From NCBI GenBank assembly GCA_009731375.1, contig BJOX01000051.1, positions 733,715-797,714 of the forward strand: DNA of 64,000 nt, written 5' to 3'. The notes under the pieces are model-generated. The model saw only the letters and a list, made by a program, of their open reading frames with translations. It was not told the origin of the DNA and made no database searches. Position numbers and translations under genes: made by a program. This stretch comes from Paulinella micropora (taxonomy: Eukaryota > Cercozoa > Imbricatea > Euglyphida). Shown here piece after piece: positions 22,832 through 35,700 of this stretch; the first letter of the stretch is position 1, and each line of letters starts with the position of its first letter.

Positions 22832-23935
22832 TCTTTGACTTCCCAGATGTGTTGGGTTTCCAAAACGATTTCACGACAGGATTTCTTCGCTGTAGTCCTA
22901 GAAGTTTTAATATGAAACATAAATTTGTGTTATATCGTAATATTATGGGCGGCCGGACCGCCCCGGGCCGGTATAATCCGACATATCGGTAATTGCATTA
23001 CTCTATGCTCCGGTCTGTTCAACTGTTTATGACTCCTCTTAAGCTCCTTGGCTTGGAGATTAAGGAGTCCCCGAGCCCCTACGTTAGGTATGCATTAGTT
23101 TCTCAGTCTTCATGTCGTTCGGGTTAGTTACTAGCAGTGAGTCTACAGGTAATCCAATTAAGAAAACCCTCGCAATTTGAAGACTTCTTGGCTACAACCG
23201 GCACTCGGTGCGTCCCCCTCCTACTACCGGCTTGCGACTTCCTACGAAGAATTTAACAATACTGAACAATTCCCGCCAGTCTAACTGCCGACGTCACACA
23301 AAAGATGTACCTCCAGAAATTGACCCACGTAACGCACGGATACCGTCTGGCTAGTAGATGAAAATAGAACGAGCTTGTCGTAGGTATTAAACAGTTATGC
23401 ATCTGGCCGGGGGGAAACCGTAACTCCCTGAAGGGTAGAGAGCACAGGACAGAGGCAAACAGAGAGTTAGGGATAGTTAGTATGTTAGTTTATTCAGAAA
23501 CAACCGATTTTCAGAAGTTGCACCGTCTCATAATGACAAGGGAGTATGTAGATGATTTCATCAGGTGCGCAAGGAGGCCAGCGCAAAATACTAAAGGAAA
23601 AAGTCAAGCAAGAGTGGAAGCAAAAGGGGCAGGAAAAAGCTAAGGACATAACATAGTTAGTAAGTAGCAAGCTAAGAAACAAAAGGGAATAGAGTCATTA
23701 TCAAGAGATACCAAAGGGACAGCCAGAAGAAAAACTTGGAAAACGAAGTAGAACGCCTAGCAAGAAGGTGAGTGATTGGGATAGTGATTGGAGATCGAAT
23801 GCAACGCCAAAACTACAAAACAATAAAAAATAATCATATATGTATATATATATATATATTTAAAAAAATGCAAATGATAGCTTTTCAAAAATCCAAATTG
23901 TAACATTAAAAAATCTGTATGCTAGTGATGAAGTA
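22832..23935. other. intergenic, no gene seen
   Basis: Unique sequence of mixed composition. A GC palindrome (GGGCGGCCGGACCGCCC) lies near 22948. No tRNA, rRNA or protein-coding pattern was recognised on either strand. Confidence 0.5.
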
Positions 23936-24545
23936 ATGTACTTCGAATACTGCCTGCATTAAAATGTTAATGCATGCATCGCCATTACTTTTCGACACAT
24001 GCATTGAAATTTCAATGTATTTGCATTGATATTTCGATGCATGCATTGGACATTTACATTTATATTTAAATGCATGCATTGAAAATAATTCAATACATGC
24101 ATTGATATTCAATGCATGCATTGAATTTTTTCAATGCATACATCGAAATTTCAATGCATGATCCATTGAGATTTCAATGCATGCATTGAAATTTCAATGC
24201 ATCATGCGTTGAAATTTCAATACATTGAATTTTTTTCAATGCATGCATTGAAAATCATTTCAATGTATGTATTGAAATCGTTGACTCCGGATTCCTGCAT
24301 CTTTAATAAACCCCCCAGCGTGTTGACTAGGCCTGTGAGGTATGATGCTTTGCCAACCTCGATGCATGCATTGAAATTTCAATACATGCATTGAAAAAAT
24401 CTGATTCATTTTGATGCATGCATTGAAAATTTTCAAATCATTATTTCAATGCATGCATTGAAATTTCAATGCATGCATTCAAAATTTTCAATGCATGCAT
24501 TGAAAATTTTTCAATGCATGCATTGAAAAATTATCAATGCAGTGT
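23936..24545. repeat. palindromic TGCATGCA satellite
   Basis: About 600 bases built from the self-complementary unit ATGCATGCATTGAAATTTCA and its mirror, repeated about 15 times with A/T length variation and two unique interruptions (24275-24360 and 24396-24410). The repeated MHALKFQ translations arise from the unit and are not a gene. Confidence 0.85.
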
Positions 24546-25495
24546 ATTGAACCTGTACTGGATCGTAGTGAAAGACACATACACGTACGATTTCGATCAT
24601 ATATATATCATAGCCTACGTTCGCGATCATCTTGCTTACCCCTGTTCAAGCTCACGTTCTCTATAATTTCCAGTTCAATCAAGAGCTCACCCCTGCACAG
24701 AGAGCCAACCTCGCGCCGCGCGATCGGATCCGGAGGTTTGCTGGTTTTGTTTGAGTGATTCATGTCAGTGGTCAGCCAGCCATGTTAACGTTTGTGAGGT
24801 TTGAAAATATATCATATTTTTCTTCTTTGTGTTTAAGGCCCAAGATCTCGGCTGCGTGATCAGGGAGAACATGCCTGAATCAGCTGCAGTACTAGTGATC
24901 AGATTTTTGCGCATGCTTACTTAGATTAAAGCTTGCATCGCGCGCGCGCGCCCTTCATGTCCTTCTCAATTGCAACTTCAGAGATAACGAGCACTCGCAC
25001 ATTTTGTGCCTGCACACTCTCACTTGCACCCTCAACTACAAAAACTGCGCATGCAGCTGCAGCTGGAGGCGCCACCAGCATATGCATCGATATCCTGCGT
25101 AGCCGCATGGAGAACTTTTTAATTTAATTTGTCACGATCGCGACCCTCAGATATCGATCTTTAATTTTCTTAAGAGCGTTGCGAAGCAAACCTCAGCACT
25201 AGTACTGTATCGATCGCGAGGCACTCGCTTATTGACCCCATGGCCATGCGATTCGACGTCGACGTCCGGCACGTATGCGCGTACGCGTTGAGCAGACCCT
25301 GTACACACACATGTTAACGTTAACGTTGCTAGTACTGTTGCTGGTAATATTAATTATACTAGTTATAACTCTAGCTCACAGTCGAAGCAATATTAATTAT
25401 AATATTATAATATTAATTAATATTAATATTAATGTTATAATTAATTATAATTAACGTTAAACGTTAACGTTGCGCATGCGCCTCCTTCTGAGTAG
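24546..25495. other. intergenic, no gene seen
   Basis: Unique sequence with a CG dinucleotide run near 24938, several GCGCATGCGC-type palindromes and an AT-rich block at 25340-25450 rich in TTAACGTTAACGTT and TTAATATTAAT palindromes. No coding pattern was recognised. Confidence 0.5.
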
Positions 25496-25687
25496 TCTGA
25501 GTCCCAAGGCCAAAAGATCAAACCTCGCGGTGCGGAAGTGAAGATTGCTTACAACTTCTTGTCCAATCTAATCGAGGACATTGTTTATGACCGTGCGAGA
25601 ATGTACCCAGCCGGAGCAGCCCTTGACTCTAGTGACTGGGACTACTATAGGTACCACTATAGCACAGTTATCTTTTATATAAAATAA
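25496..25687 (+). other. possible host exon fragment at the element junction
   Basis: An open frame without a start codon, more GC-rich than what follows, translates to a protein-like sequence (KIAYNFLSNLIEDIVYDRAR then MYPAGAALDSSDWDYYRYH). It then runs into AT-rich sequence and stops. It could be an exon interrupted by the viral element, or chance. Confidence 0.25.
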
Positions 25688-25990
25688 GGCTATTTTCATA
25701 TAAATTCGTCTTACTATTAATTTCAACAAAAATAGACATAATTTTATCCAAATTAAATATAACAATCATTAAGCCTTAAATAGTCCATATTTGAATTTCT
25801 CTCAAACTCTAAAAAAAGATAACTTATCTATCTTTTTTCAAATCAACACGAAGAGACATTAAAACCTGTTTCTAAGTTTTCACTGCTGTGCTGAACTTAG
25901 TTATCTTTTTTGAAAAAATTAAAAGTCCTCCCTATTGCGAGTTTGATTATTTTGTATTTAAATAAATAAAAATTATATTATATAATATAA
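25640..25990. repeat. probable left terminal region of element 1
   Basis: Composition changes to AT-rich here. Inverted copies of AAAAAAGATAACT occur at 25811 and 25900, so the region can form a large hairpin. It is followed at 25924 by GTCCTCCCTATTG, which matches the GTCCTTCCTATTG of element 2's terminal repeats at 12 of 13 positions and, as there, directly follows a hairpin. The exact end was not resolved. Confidence 0.5.
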
Positions 25991-26212
25991 ATGGGTAGAA
26001 AACCTACATATACTGCAGAGGAGGCAAGGGCGAAACACGCTGAACGCATGAGAGAATATCAGAGAAGACATAAAGAGAAAGCACTTATGAGAGCAAAAGA
26101 ATATTATCAAAAAAACAAGGCAGACATACTGAGAAAATCAAAAGAGAAAAGAGAAAAAATCAAGGCTGACCTTATTAGGCTCCAGAGTATTGTTGGCCAA
26201 ATTGAGACCTGA
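25991..26212 (+). CDS. small highly basic protein
   Basis: 73 residues, about 40% Lys/Arg/Glu, starting MGRKPTYTAEEARAKHAERM and predicted almost wholly helical. It is the first gene inside the putative left end and is followed by the polymerase. I do not recognise a family. Its position and charge would suit a nucleic-acid-binding or terminal protein, but that is a guess. It has no counterpart in element 2, where the same position holds a small zinc-finger protein. Confidence 0.6.
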   Translation: MGRKPTYTAEEARAKHAERMREYQRRHKEKALMRAKEYYQKNKADILRKSKEKREKIKADLIRLQSIVGQIET

Positions 26213-26289
26213 AACAATTAATTTCATATTAAAGATAATATAATATTTTATATATACATATATTTTTATATATAAATAAAAAATAGTGT

Positions 26290-29200
26290 TTGGAAAAATT
26301 ATATTCCAATCAATATATGTCGAACACCATTGACTACGGGGGGCACACATGGAACCTAGACAAACTCAGAGAGGCGAATATAACATTCCAAATAAGGCAA
26401 AACAAGTTGTATGTAAAAAAGCCTAATGGTAGTAGGTTTTACGACATAACAACTACAAGGGGAGCACTATCCAACCCTGAAAGGTTTTATTCTGAACCTG
26501 AGCGAAAACAAAGGGAACGAAAATATGTAGAGCCACAAGTAATTGAGTTCAATGGCTATAAACTGATAAGGATAGACACTGAACACAAACTACCTGTGGG
26601 GCAATCTGTATATACTATAAAATTAAGTAAATCAATGTCTCAAAAAGTGAAAAAGTTTCCATTAGAGGGTATCATAGGAATGATCGGATCTATAATTGAA
26701 GACTTTAAAACACTTTACAAAGACAATGACTTAATACAAATACGTATTAGTGCTATTCCTTCAACTTGGAATGTACAAAACCAAAAATTAATAAAAGTAA
26801 AAGATTTCACTTTAGAAGATATACTGACTAGATTAGAATCTATACTGCAATCAAACGACGAAAACTATATGGACGAAGAAGGAGCGACAATGGAACTTAT
26901 TGATTTTAATTTTGTGGGTGTAAGGATGCCAGAAGGAGGAGTAAGATTGAAGGCAATAACAGAAACAGACATGTATAAAAAGAAAGGTGTAATACGAATA
27001 AACAATGACGACAACATATGTTTGGCAAGGGCAATAGTTGTAGCAAAGGCAAAAATAGAAAAGCATCAAAAGTATTCACAAATCAAGGACGGACGCAGAA
27101 TCCAAGACGAACTGGCGAACAAACTACATGAGGAGGCTGGTGTCATGAAAGATTTGTGCGGGCTTTCTGAAATTAGTGAGTTTGCTAGACATATAGACTA
27201 CAACATTGTTATTGTTGAATATCCAGACAAAATCGTATATAAGACTGAGATGAAGGACAAAAAATATATATACATACTAAAAACAATGAACCATTAGAAC
27301 AAGTATGAAAGCGTTCTTATCAAAACAAAACTTTTGCGAGAAATGTATGAAGGGATACGAACATAATCACGCATGTGAATTCAAATGTAATATATGTCTA
27401 ACCGAAGGATGTAAAGGATATGACAATATTTCAAAATGGAAAACGTGTAATGAGTGTAATAGAAAGTTTCCTAATGATGAATGTTTCAACAATCATAAAC
27501 AAAATGAGTTGTGTGATGTAAAGAAAAAATGTATCACATGTGCTAAGACATACAAAGGAGAACATAAATGCGGATATGAAAAATGTAGGAACTGCAAAGA
27601 ACTAAAACCTTTATGGCACCAATGTGAGATAAAGAAAAAGTCATACATGCACCATCAACAAAATATGTATTCTTTGATTTTGAAGCAAATCAAGAGACAG
27701 GAATTCACATTATCAATCATTCAGAAAGTCAATATTTCAACGACAGCACCCTATTATACATAAAAACNNNNNNNNNNCCATTGAACAATTCTGTGAGTGG
27801 GCGTTGGGTGTAAAACATAAGGGTTATACATTCATAGCACATAATGCGCGTTTGTGCTAAAATGGTTAATTGAAAAAGGCATAACTCCATTTGTAATCTA
27901 TGAAGGTGGAAAAATAATGATGATGTCTATTGGTAATGGAAAAGAACAGATTAGATTTATAGATAGTCTATCTTTCCTTACTATGCTTTTATCTGATTTT
28001 CCTGATACATTTGGACTTACAGAATTAAAGAAAGGATATTTTCCTCACTTTTTCAATAAAACAGACAACCAATCATACATAGGGAATATGCCAGACAAAG
28101 ATGACTATGGTTATAACTCATTTTCAAAGAAGAAAAGAGATGATTTTCTAAAGTGGTATGATAAACAAAAAAGCAAAGTATTTGATTTCAATAAAGAAAT
28201 GATTGAATATTGTCATAGTGATGTAGATATACTAAGACGGGGGTGTATTGAGTTTAGGAAACAATTTATGGAGTTTGGTATTGATCCATTTCAATACACT
28301 ACAATTGCCTCTACATGTATGGCACTATTCAAAGCAAACTACATGCCTGAGGACTGCATAGCAGTCATACCGACAAACAGAACAGACAAAGCAAAAACAA
28401 GTCGTATGTGTGTGGAATGGTTAGCATACAGAGAAAAAAAAGACAATGCCAAAATTCAACATGGTCTAAATGGTAAAGAAAAAATACTAAACTTACCTAA
28501 AGGTGTGAAAGCCGACTTAGATGGATATGACGAGAAAACAAAAACGGCATGTGAGTTCCATGGTTGTTATTGGCACGGCTGTCCTGAGTGCTTTAATGGA
28601 AACGAACTGAATAGAGAAAGGTCTGTTAATAAAACATTTAGGCAACTATACAAGGAAACTAAACTACGAGAAACTTTAATAAGTCAACATCCTGAAGTTA
28701 GTCAATTAATAACAATATGGGGGTGTCAATGGAATAGGATAAGAACAAAGGAAGAATTCAAAGGCACAATAGAAGAGACATTAATTGAGCAAGAAACAAT
28801 CAATCCACGACATGCTATGTTTGGTGGAAGAGTGAATGCTCTGTCTCTATACTGGAAGTCAATGAGTGAGTATCAGTATGCTAAGTATATAGATGTGTGC
28901 TCTCTCTATCCGACGGTTATGTACTATGACCCCTATCCTGTGAAACACCACAAAGCAATAAGAGGAAAAGAAGCATATGATATGTTGAATAATAAAACAG
29001 CATTCGGTATAGCAAAAATAAAAATACTACCACCTAGAGGACTAATTCACCCAGTCCTTCCATGTCAAGATAGAGGAAAGATGATGTATAATCTATGTAA
29101 TAAATGTGGTAAGGAAGGCTTCCAGGACAAATGTCAGCACACTAACGATGACAGAATACTGACAGGCACATGGGCAACACCACTTATTTACAAAGCAATA

Positions 29201-30212
29201 CAAAAAGGCTACAGACTTATTAAAACTTATGAATTATAGCATTGGAACGAGCAGACAACGGAACTATTCAAAGAATATATTAAGACATTTCTAAGAGTGA
29301 AACAGGAATCAAGTGGCTATCCTTCAAATATCATAACAGAAGAAGACAAAGACAACTACATTAAGGACTATGAAGAAAAGATGAAAATTAAATTAGATAA
29401 AAGCAAGATTGAAAAGAATGAAGGTAGAAGGGCTGTGGCGAAACTATGTCTAAACTCACTATGGGGAAAATTTGGACAACAAAACAACAAGACACAAACA
29501 AAAATAGTAAGGAGTGAAGCAGAACTATACAAAATACTAAACGACAAAAAGATAAATGAAGTATCAATTAATGTGATAAACAAAGAATGCTTAGAACTAT
29601 CTTACAACCTTTACACGCACAGATGAGATTGTATGATATGATGGACAGATTAGGTAATAGAGTATTATACCATGACACTGATAGTGTGATTTATTCAGTA
29701 GATGAAAAAGAAGGACAGACAACAATACCGACAGGAGGTTTACTGGGGCAATGGACAGACGAATTGATAGATAAAAAGACAAAGATAAGTAGAAAGATAC
29801 CACATTTGTTGGAGCAGGTCCTAAATCCTACGGCTACATACTAGATGACGGAACTACGAAAATGAAATTAAAGGGCTTCTCAATGAATTACGAGACTTGT
29901 AAAAAATTGAACTTAGTAAATATGTTTAGTATTATAAGCAACGGATTACAAGTACAAGACACTGAACTATCTAAGAAGGCATATGAAGAATTAGAGCACT
30001 TACTTGAAACAAAAGGTGAAAAGTGTATAGCAAAGAATGTGGCAGAGGCTGGAAATTTAACCATTCACACCAACAGCAAAATAACGAGAAACAAAAAGAC
30101 TAAAACAATTTCGTCTGAGCACATACAAAAGATGTTTTCATTTACTTACACAAAAAGAGTAATACAACCACTAAAAGAAAACCAGATTACAACATTACCA
30201 TACGGCTATTAA
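26290..30212 (+). pseudogene. polB: protein-primed family B DNA polymerase, Polinton/adintovirus type, broken
   Basis: The gene runs through several frames. N-terminal part (26290-27297) contains NNDDNICLARAIVV, resembling the Cys motif of OTU-like domains seen at the N-terminus of some Polinton polymerases. A Cys-rich zinc region follows (27305-27640). Exo I (FFDFEAN, near 27670), Exo II (FIAHNA, near 27832, with a small deletion) and Exo III (YCHSDVDIL, near 28210) are present, as are CEFHGCYWHGC (28549), Pol A (DVCSLYPTV, near 28893), Pol B (CLNSLWGKFG, 29449) and Pol C (YHDTDSV, near 29670). Frameshifts occur near 27655, 27850, 29590 and 29810, plus a 10-N gap at about 27767 and an in-frame TAG at 29237 where Trp is expected. 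It would have replicated the element by protein priming; as assembled it is inactive. Confidence 0.9.
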
Positions 30213-30411
30213 GCAAAAAAAAAGACCATGTTTGCCAGCCAATGCACAATGTTATCACATGGTTTTTTACGCAAAGTGCTCAGAGAACCAAAGAATTCTT
30301 TGATCCCCGACCACTTTTTTTTGTCTAGATCGCAGTTTTTTTTTGAAGAGATGAGTGAATTTCCTTTTAAGAATAATGACATAATAAGACATAAAAGGAC
30401 AAAACCAGACA
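30213..30411. terminator. palindromic spacer after the polymerase
   Basis: Contains the inverted pair AAAAAAGACCATGT / ACATGGTTTTTT around 30222-30270 and a perfect AAAGAATTCTTT palindrome near 30291. Likely 3'-end or spacer hairpins of the polymerase gene. The 65-codon frames here have no support. Confidence 0.5.
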
Positions 30412-31016
30412 ATGCCAGACTATAGTAAACGAAAGATTTATGCTATTAGGTCTCACCAGACAGACCAGATATATATAGGCTCAACAACAGCACCACTACA
30501 CAAGAGAATACATGAGCACAGGGTTCAAAAGGATAGATGGGAAAAAGGGATTTCTAATTATGTTTCTTCTTTTGAAATTGTGAAACATGATGATAACTAC
30601 ATTGAATTAATAGAAGAATACAAAGTTAATAACAAAATAGAACTGAATAGAAGAGAAGGTGAAATAATAAGAGAAATGGAATGTGTAAATAAAAGAATTG
30701 CAGGGAGAACAATCAGAGAATGGAGGGAGGACAACAAGGAGGATAGAAAAGCTAAAAATAAAATCTACTATCAAAATAACAANNNNNNNNNNCTGACAAA
30801 GAACAAATTGAAAAAAATAAAAAATCATACAAAAAGCAACATAAAGAATATTTTAAAGAATATGATAAACGATATGCTAGAGAAAACAAAGAATATCTAA
30901 ACAGAAATGTCAGTTGTGAATGTGGTCAATTGATAGGTATCAAACATTTACAAAGACATAAAAAGACAAACAAACATTTTAATAATTTATTTGGATTAAA
31001 TGTGTTTGGTCTCTAA
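30412..31016 (+). CDS. GIY-YIG nuclease with C-terminal CxC..H..H finger
   Basis: Begins MPDYSKRKIYAIRSHQTDQI and contains the GIY-YIG core (KIYAIRS .. IYIGSTT .. LHKRIHEHR). A 10-N gap at 30783-30792 shifts the frame; after it the frame resumes in a Lys/Tyr-rich coil and ends SCECGQLIGIKHLQRH, a compact zinc finger, with TAA at 31014. GIY-YIG nucleases of this type are common mobile or homing-type genes in large DNA viruses. It is closely related to the nuclease at 53546-54127 in element 2, which sits in a different place among the virion genes. Confidence 0.8.
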
Positions 31017-31032
31017 ATAAAATATATAAACT

Positions 31033-32025
31033 TTACAAATCTAAGATAACTTTCTTTTTTCTTTCGCGTGTTCCAGTGCGGACATTCGATTGGTCTATCT
31101 CCTCACGTTTCAGTAAATGCTTTGTTTGTTTTTCTTTTGTTAGTTGTTTCAGTTCTTTATTAATATCGGTCTGTTCCTCGTCATCATTTGCCTTGGTTTT
31201 TAATAAATGTCGTGGTGGCACTATATCATCATTTGTTAATACAATCCGGTATCCCTTACGGCCTTTGACTACGAATGTCCGCCTACTCCAAGTTTTGCCA
31301 CCTTTCTCCAAAATATGTTTCTCATTAAGTTTTCTAACTCTGTCTCCCTCTTTGAAACCAAATAAATATTTATCAACATATCTATGTTGTTGGCTGATAT
31401 CATTTCCTTTAAATACACCAATTGGTGCCGCCTTAATCGCTGAATGTTTTTTCTTGTTATAATAATAAACAGCATCTTCAATATAACTTATCCAATCAAA
31501 ATTACGATTAAAAGCCCATAATACATGTAATCTTTCTCTTAGTGTTCTAACAAATCTATCAACAATACCTAACGAATTATGATCGCCTACTTCAACCATA
31601 AATTGTTCAATACCATTATTTCTCATCCACTCACCAACAGCAACTTTAAACTCCCCACCATTGCCCGATATGTATGTTTTAGGCTTTGGTAATTTCTTGA
31701 GTGCATCTAAAACGGTGGTTGAAAATTTATTTTTTATAGGTATCGCATAAGCATAACGACTATGAATATCAATCCAAATAAGGGCAAAATTATAATTTTT
31801 ATTTTTTGTAGCAACCTTACTCATATCCATTAAATCAATATTAACCATATCTAATACCTTATCAGCCTATATTGTTGTCCCTCTAGTCCTTGGCTTAGTC
31901 TGACGAAATAATTCTTGGGCAGTTTTTGTCTGTTCTTCCTCTGTTGGTTCGCCTCGCGGAGTATCTTCTAGTTGTGTATCCTTATCCTGTGCATTAATAT
32001 TACTAGTTGTGTGTTTGTGATCCAT
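31033..32025 (-). pseudogene. retroviral-type (rve) integrase, inactivated
   Basis: Start codon at 32025, 331 codons. A TAG interrupts the frame (near 31869) where the element 2 homologue has Trp (NTIW.DK). The catalytic core reads NIDLMDMSK, WIDIHSRYAYAIP, SGNGGEF and IVDRFVRTLRERL. The second catalytic Asp (DSGGEY in element 2) is Gly here, and the third position is Asp rather than the usual Glu. The C-terminal part has the chromatin/SH3-like tail (GDRVRKLNEK.. and DDIVPPRHLLK). It is transcribed with the acidic protein upstream, 8 bases away. Confidence 0.88.
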
Positions 32026-32032
32026 TGATATT

Positions 32033-32555
32033 TTAGAATTTCAAAAATATCTTTTCTGCTTCCTTACTTTTTTCTTTATTCTTTGGTGTATTGTTATATA
32101 CATTAACTGATATTTTTTTCACTTCGTTTTTTACCGCCTCTCTGTTTTACGCCTGTTGTTTCATAATCTTCGCTTTCTTCACTCTCACTTTCTTCTTCTT
32201 CTTCGCTGTCATTCTCTGGCTTCTTGGGTTGTGGTGCTTTCTTTGTGTTTTTCTTCTTGGGCTTTTTAGCATTCTTTTTTATCTTTCTAAGCATATGATT
32301 TGCAATAACCTCAGACATATCAATTTCGCTATCGCTTTCGCTTGATTCATCTTCAATCTCAGGATTTTTAAGTATTTCTTTCGCAACACCAACTTCAGCA
32401 TCTGTCTCAATAAGTTCTTCCACTGATGCTTCTTTTAATTCTCCTTTTTTACGAAGCCTTTCACGTGCCCACTCGTCCTTTCTACGTTCAGCATTTGCTC
32501 TGTTTGCTTGAACTGCTTTCTTCCAGTTTTCTTTTGAAGCCTCTTTTGACGGCAT
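32033..32555 (-). CDS. acidic/basic low-complexity protein upstream of integrase
   Basis: Begins MPSKEASKENWKKAVQANRA; basic helical N-terminus, acidic middle (ESSESDSEID), Lys-rich block, then Glu/Ser-rich tail. The frame closes at 32103, but a one-base shift in an A7 run restores a longer ending (..VNVYNN.. to FLKF, stop at 32033-32035) that matches the homologue at 62111-62635. It precedes the integrase in both elements and may be its partner. No family is recognised. Confidence 0.65.
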
Positions 32556-32706
32556 TGTTTACCGACGAATGATATTACACAAAATAATTGTATTTTTTGT
32601 TAGTATAATTTAACAAAAAAAAATTAAAAATAATTAATTGAAACTTTTAGAAAAAGTTTAACAAAAAAGATTTTGCTCAAAGATTTTTCAAAATCTTTGA
32701 TATACA
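32556..32706. promoter_or_regulatory. divergent intergenic region between acidic protein and fibre
   Basis: AT-rich spacer between oppositely oriented genes, so promoters for both are expected. It holds two hairpins (AACTTTTAGAAAAAGTT and AAAGATTTTTCAAAATCTTT) and GATATACA directly before the fibre ATG. The equivalent spacer of element 2 (61875-62056) is instead filled by the compound palindromic module. Confidence 0.55.
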
Positions 32707-35700
32707 ATGTCGCAATATAAATCATTACTCGGTCTTAATGAGTTGGCTGTTGATAGTCTAAATATACTTAACCTTGACCTTACCAACACAAACATAGTCG
32801 GTCTGAATACAGACAGAGTGCCAGAAGATTCCGACCCAATAAATCTTTATTATACAGATGCGCGATTTGATACAAGGCTCGCTTTAAAATCAACGACAGA
32901 CATCAAAGAAGGAAAAATTTTATACTTTATAGAGCAACGAGTAAGGGTTAATGACGAAGTCAAAGCCTCAACTCAACACAGAAGCAATACTTCCAATCCG
33001 CACCAAACCAGTTTATATAATTTGATAGACACAAACATATTTGCACAAGCGAGCGGACAATACTTAACTTACAACGATGTAGAAGGCAAATGGAAGAATA
33101 CAGCCCTTGGTTCAATTGATACACTTTCAGATGTGGTTATAACAGCGCCGATAGCGATGAATAGTTATCTAACATATAACTCAATAAACTGGGTAAATAA
33201 AACATTTCCGATAAATGTGGATGAATTCGGCAATATTAGTATGGGAAGGAAGAATATAACAGTAGTTAATTTACTAAATACCAAAGATGTTGATGAATGG
33301 ATATTTGAGCATAATGATAATAATGATAAAGTTTCAGCGAGTGGAAGNNNNNNNNNNGAAGCATAGATAGCCACAGCGATGTGTCAATATCAGGCTTCCC
33401 AGCAGATAACCAACTGCTTATTTATAGCATGGGGCAATGGAGAAACACCACACCACCCTTTCTTAGATTAGACGGCACTGCTAGTATGACGGGGGCACTA
33501 AATATGGGCGGTTTTGCTATTTCAGGGGCTTCTACGTATAATGGAATTAATCTCGCTAATCTCGCAGTTGATGGTTTGGTGGCCAAACTAACAGGAGACC
33601 AAACCATAGGAGGAATAAAAACATTTAGCAGTGTAATGAATGCTAGTGCGGGTATTGATATGAAAAGCCAAAGCATAACAAATGTTAATCTTGTTGATGG
33701 TGTGGGTGTTTCTGTCCTTGATACTTCGGTGGTTAAACTAACAGGAGACCAAACCATAGCAGGGAATAAAAAATTTACATCAACTTTAGAAGTAAGTGGT
33801 TCGTCCAATCCTACTACTTTTGACGGCATTAGCATAGCCTTTGATACAAAAATAGGGATGATTGCAGCACAAAAAACAGCAACAGCGACTTGGTATCCGA
33901 TACAAATAACTGGTTGATATGTAGATTTATATTCAGGTAATACTTTAATTATAACCGCACCTGGAACAACATTAAGTTTGAACAACAACAAAATAACAAA
34001 CTTAGCCGACCCTTCCGCTTCAACAGATGGAGCAAATAAAAGTTATGCTGATACAAACTTAGACGGGCAAAATGTGAAACTAACAGGAAACCAAACCATA
34101 GCAGGAATTAAGACATATAGCAGTGGTGTTGAAATTACTGGAAATTCAATAAATTCAACAACAAAGGGAACATTCATTGTTTTCAATTCTACCAGTAATA
34201 TCGGGTCAATTGCTAGTTTGGATATGAAAACTGCAACATATTACAACTTTGAAATTTCTGGCAGGCGAAAAAATAAGTTTTATTCTCGATGGGACGATTG
34301 TTTCGTGGTTTAATGCTACTGGCTTAGATTGTAATAGTAGTCGGATTGTTAATCTGGGAGCACCACAAAATGCGAATGAAGCGGTAAATAGACAATATCT
34401 GGATGACAATTGTGTGAAACTAACAACAGACCAAACCATAACAGGAAGTAAAACATTTAATGGGGCGAGCACTACGATAAAATATCTAACTTTAACGAAC
34501 AACGCCGATTTTAATAATCAAACTATCGTTAATGGTGGAAATATAAAATATAATGGGGCGAGGATATTGAACCAAAATGGAGGAGATATATTCTTTTCAC
34601 AGACATCAGGTGATTATCAATATTTCTTATTTACTCTAAATACTGCTACAAGAGGAACCGCGAACCAAAGAGGTTATGTATTCACGAATGTAGCATTTGA
34701 TGCAAAAGGAGCAGGTCTTTATATTTCAAAACTTTTGGATAATAAAAGTGCTTCGTCTGACATTGTCCGTTTTAACAATGCTGGGGGTATGCGGTTTTAT
34801 GGAGCCTTAGATATGAATTCAAACAACATAACAAGTGCTGGAACAATAACTGGAACTACATTAACGGCAACTGCTGGTATGACTACAACAACATTAACAA
34901 CGAGCGACAAAATAACAACAGCATCAGGTATGCCAATAATCATAGGTAATACAACGAAAGGAATAGGAACAACAGCGGGTTTAGAATTGTATGGGACTTA
35001 TAATCATAATACAACTGGAGCACATATGCAGGCTATTACAACGGAAGATATTTATCCTACTTTTCAACTAACTAATTTAAGTCATAATAACATAAATATG
35101 ACCTTTGATGCGTATTTAGATGCTGGCGGATGGAAATCAAGTTATGCGAGTTCTAATTTTCTAATTAGTAAATGGAATAATAAACTTAGATTTTTGTATG
35201 ATAGCGGGAAAAGTGTGGGGGTTGCTGTTCCTTGGTCTCTCGCTCTGGAACTTGACACATCGGGCTTATTAACAACGAGGCAATAACAGCAAGTGGAGCG
35301 ATAACGGCAAATGCGGGTATATCAACAACAACGGCAACCGCGAGTGGATTAATAACGGCAAATGCTGGTATATCAACAACCACATTAACAACGAGCGACA
35401 AATATCAACATCACTAATATCATCGATAAGCAAACCGACATAGGAAACTCTACAAAAGGAGTAGGAGCAACAGGAGGGTTGGAATTGTATGGGACGGTGT
35501 CAAATATCGGAGGGGCACACTTACAGGCAATAACGACAGCGGATGCTTATCCAACATTCCAATTATTGAACTGGTCGCATGATAATGTCAATTTAAGTTT
35601 TGATGCTTATTTTGATGGCACGAACTGGAAATCAAGCCACAGCGGTTCAAACTTTCTAATTCAAAAGGTGGAAAACTCGCTTTTTATTATAATTCAGGAA

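Noticed and set aside
22940-23460. Possible tRNA or snRNA near the GC palindrome
   Set aside because: No cloverleaf, anticodon arm or promoter boxes could be made out.
23936-24545. CRISPR array
   Set aside because: The repeats are contiguous palindromic satellite units without unique spacers, in a eukaryotic context.
25640-25700. Direct match of the right terminal repeat (AAGGCTATTTT) at the left end of element 1
   Set aside because: The 11-base match is in the same rather than inverted orientation and is not extended; probably chance in AT-rich DNA.
29597-29803. Minus-strand open frame inside the polymerase
   Set aside because: Shadow of the Pol C region on the other strand.
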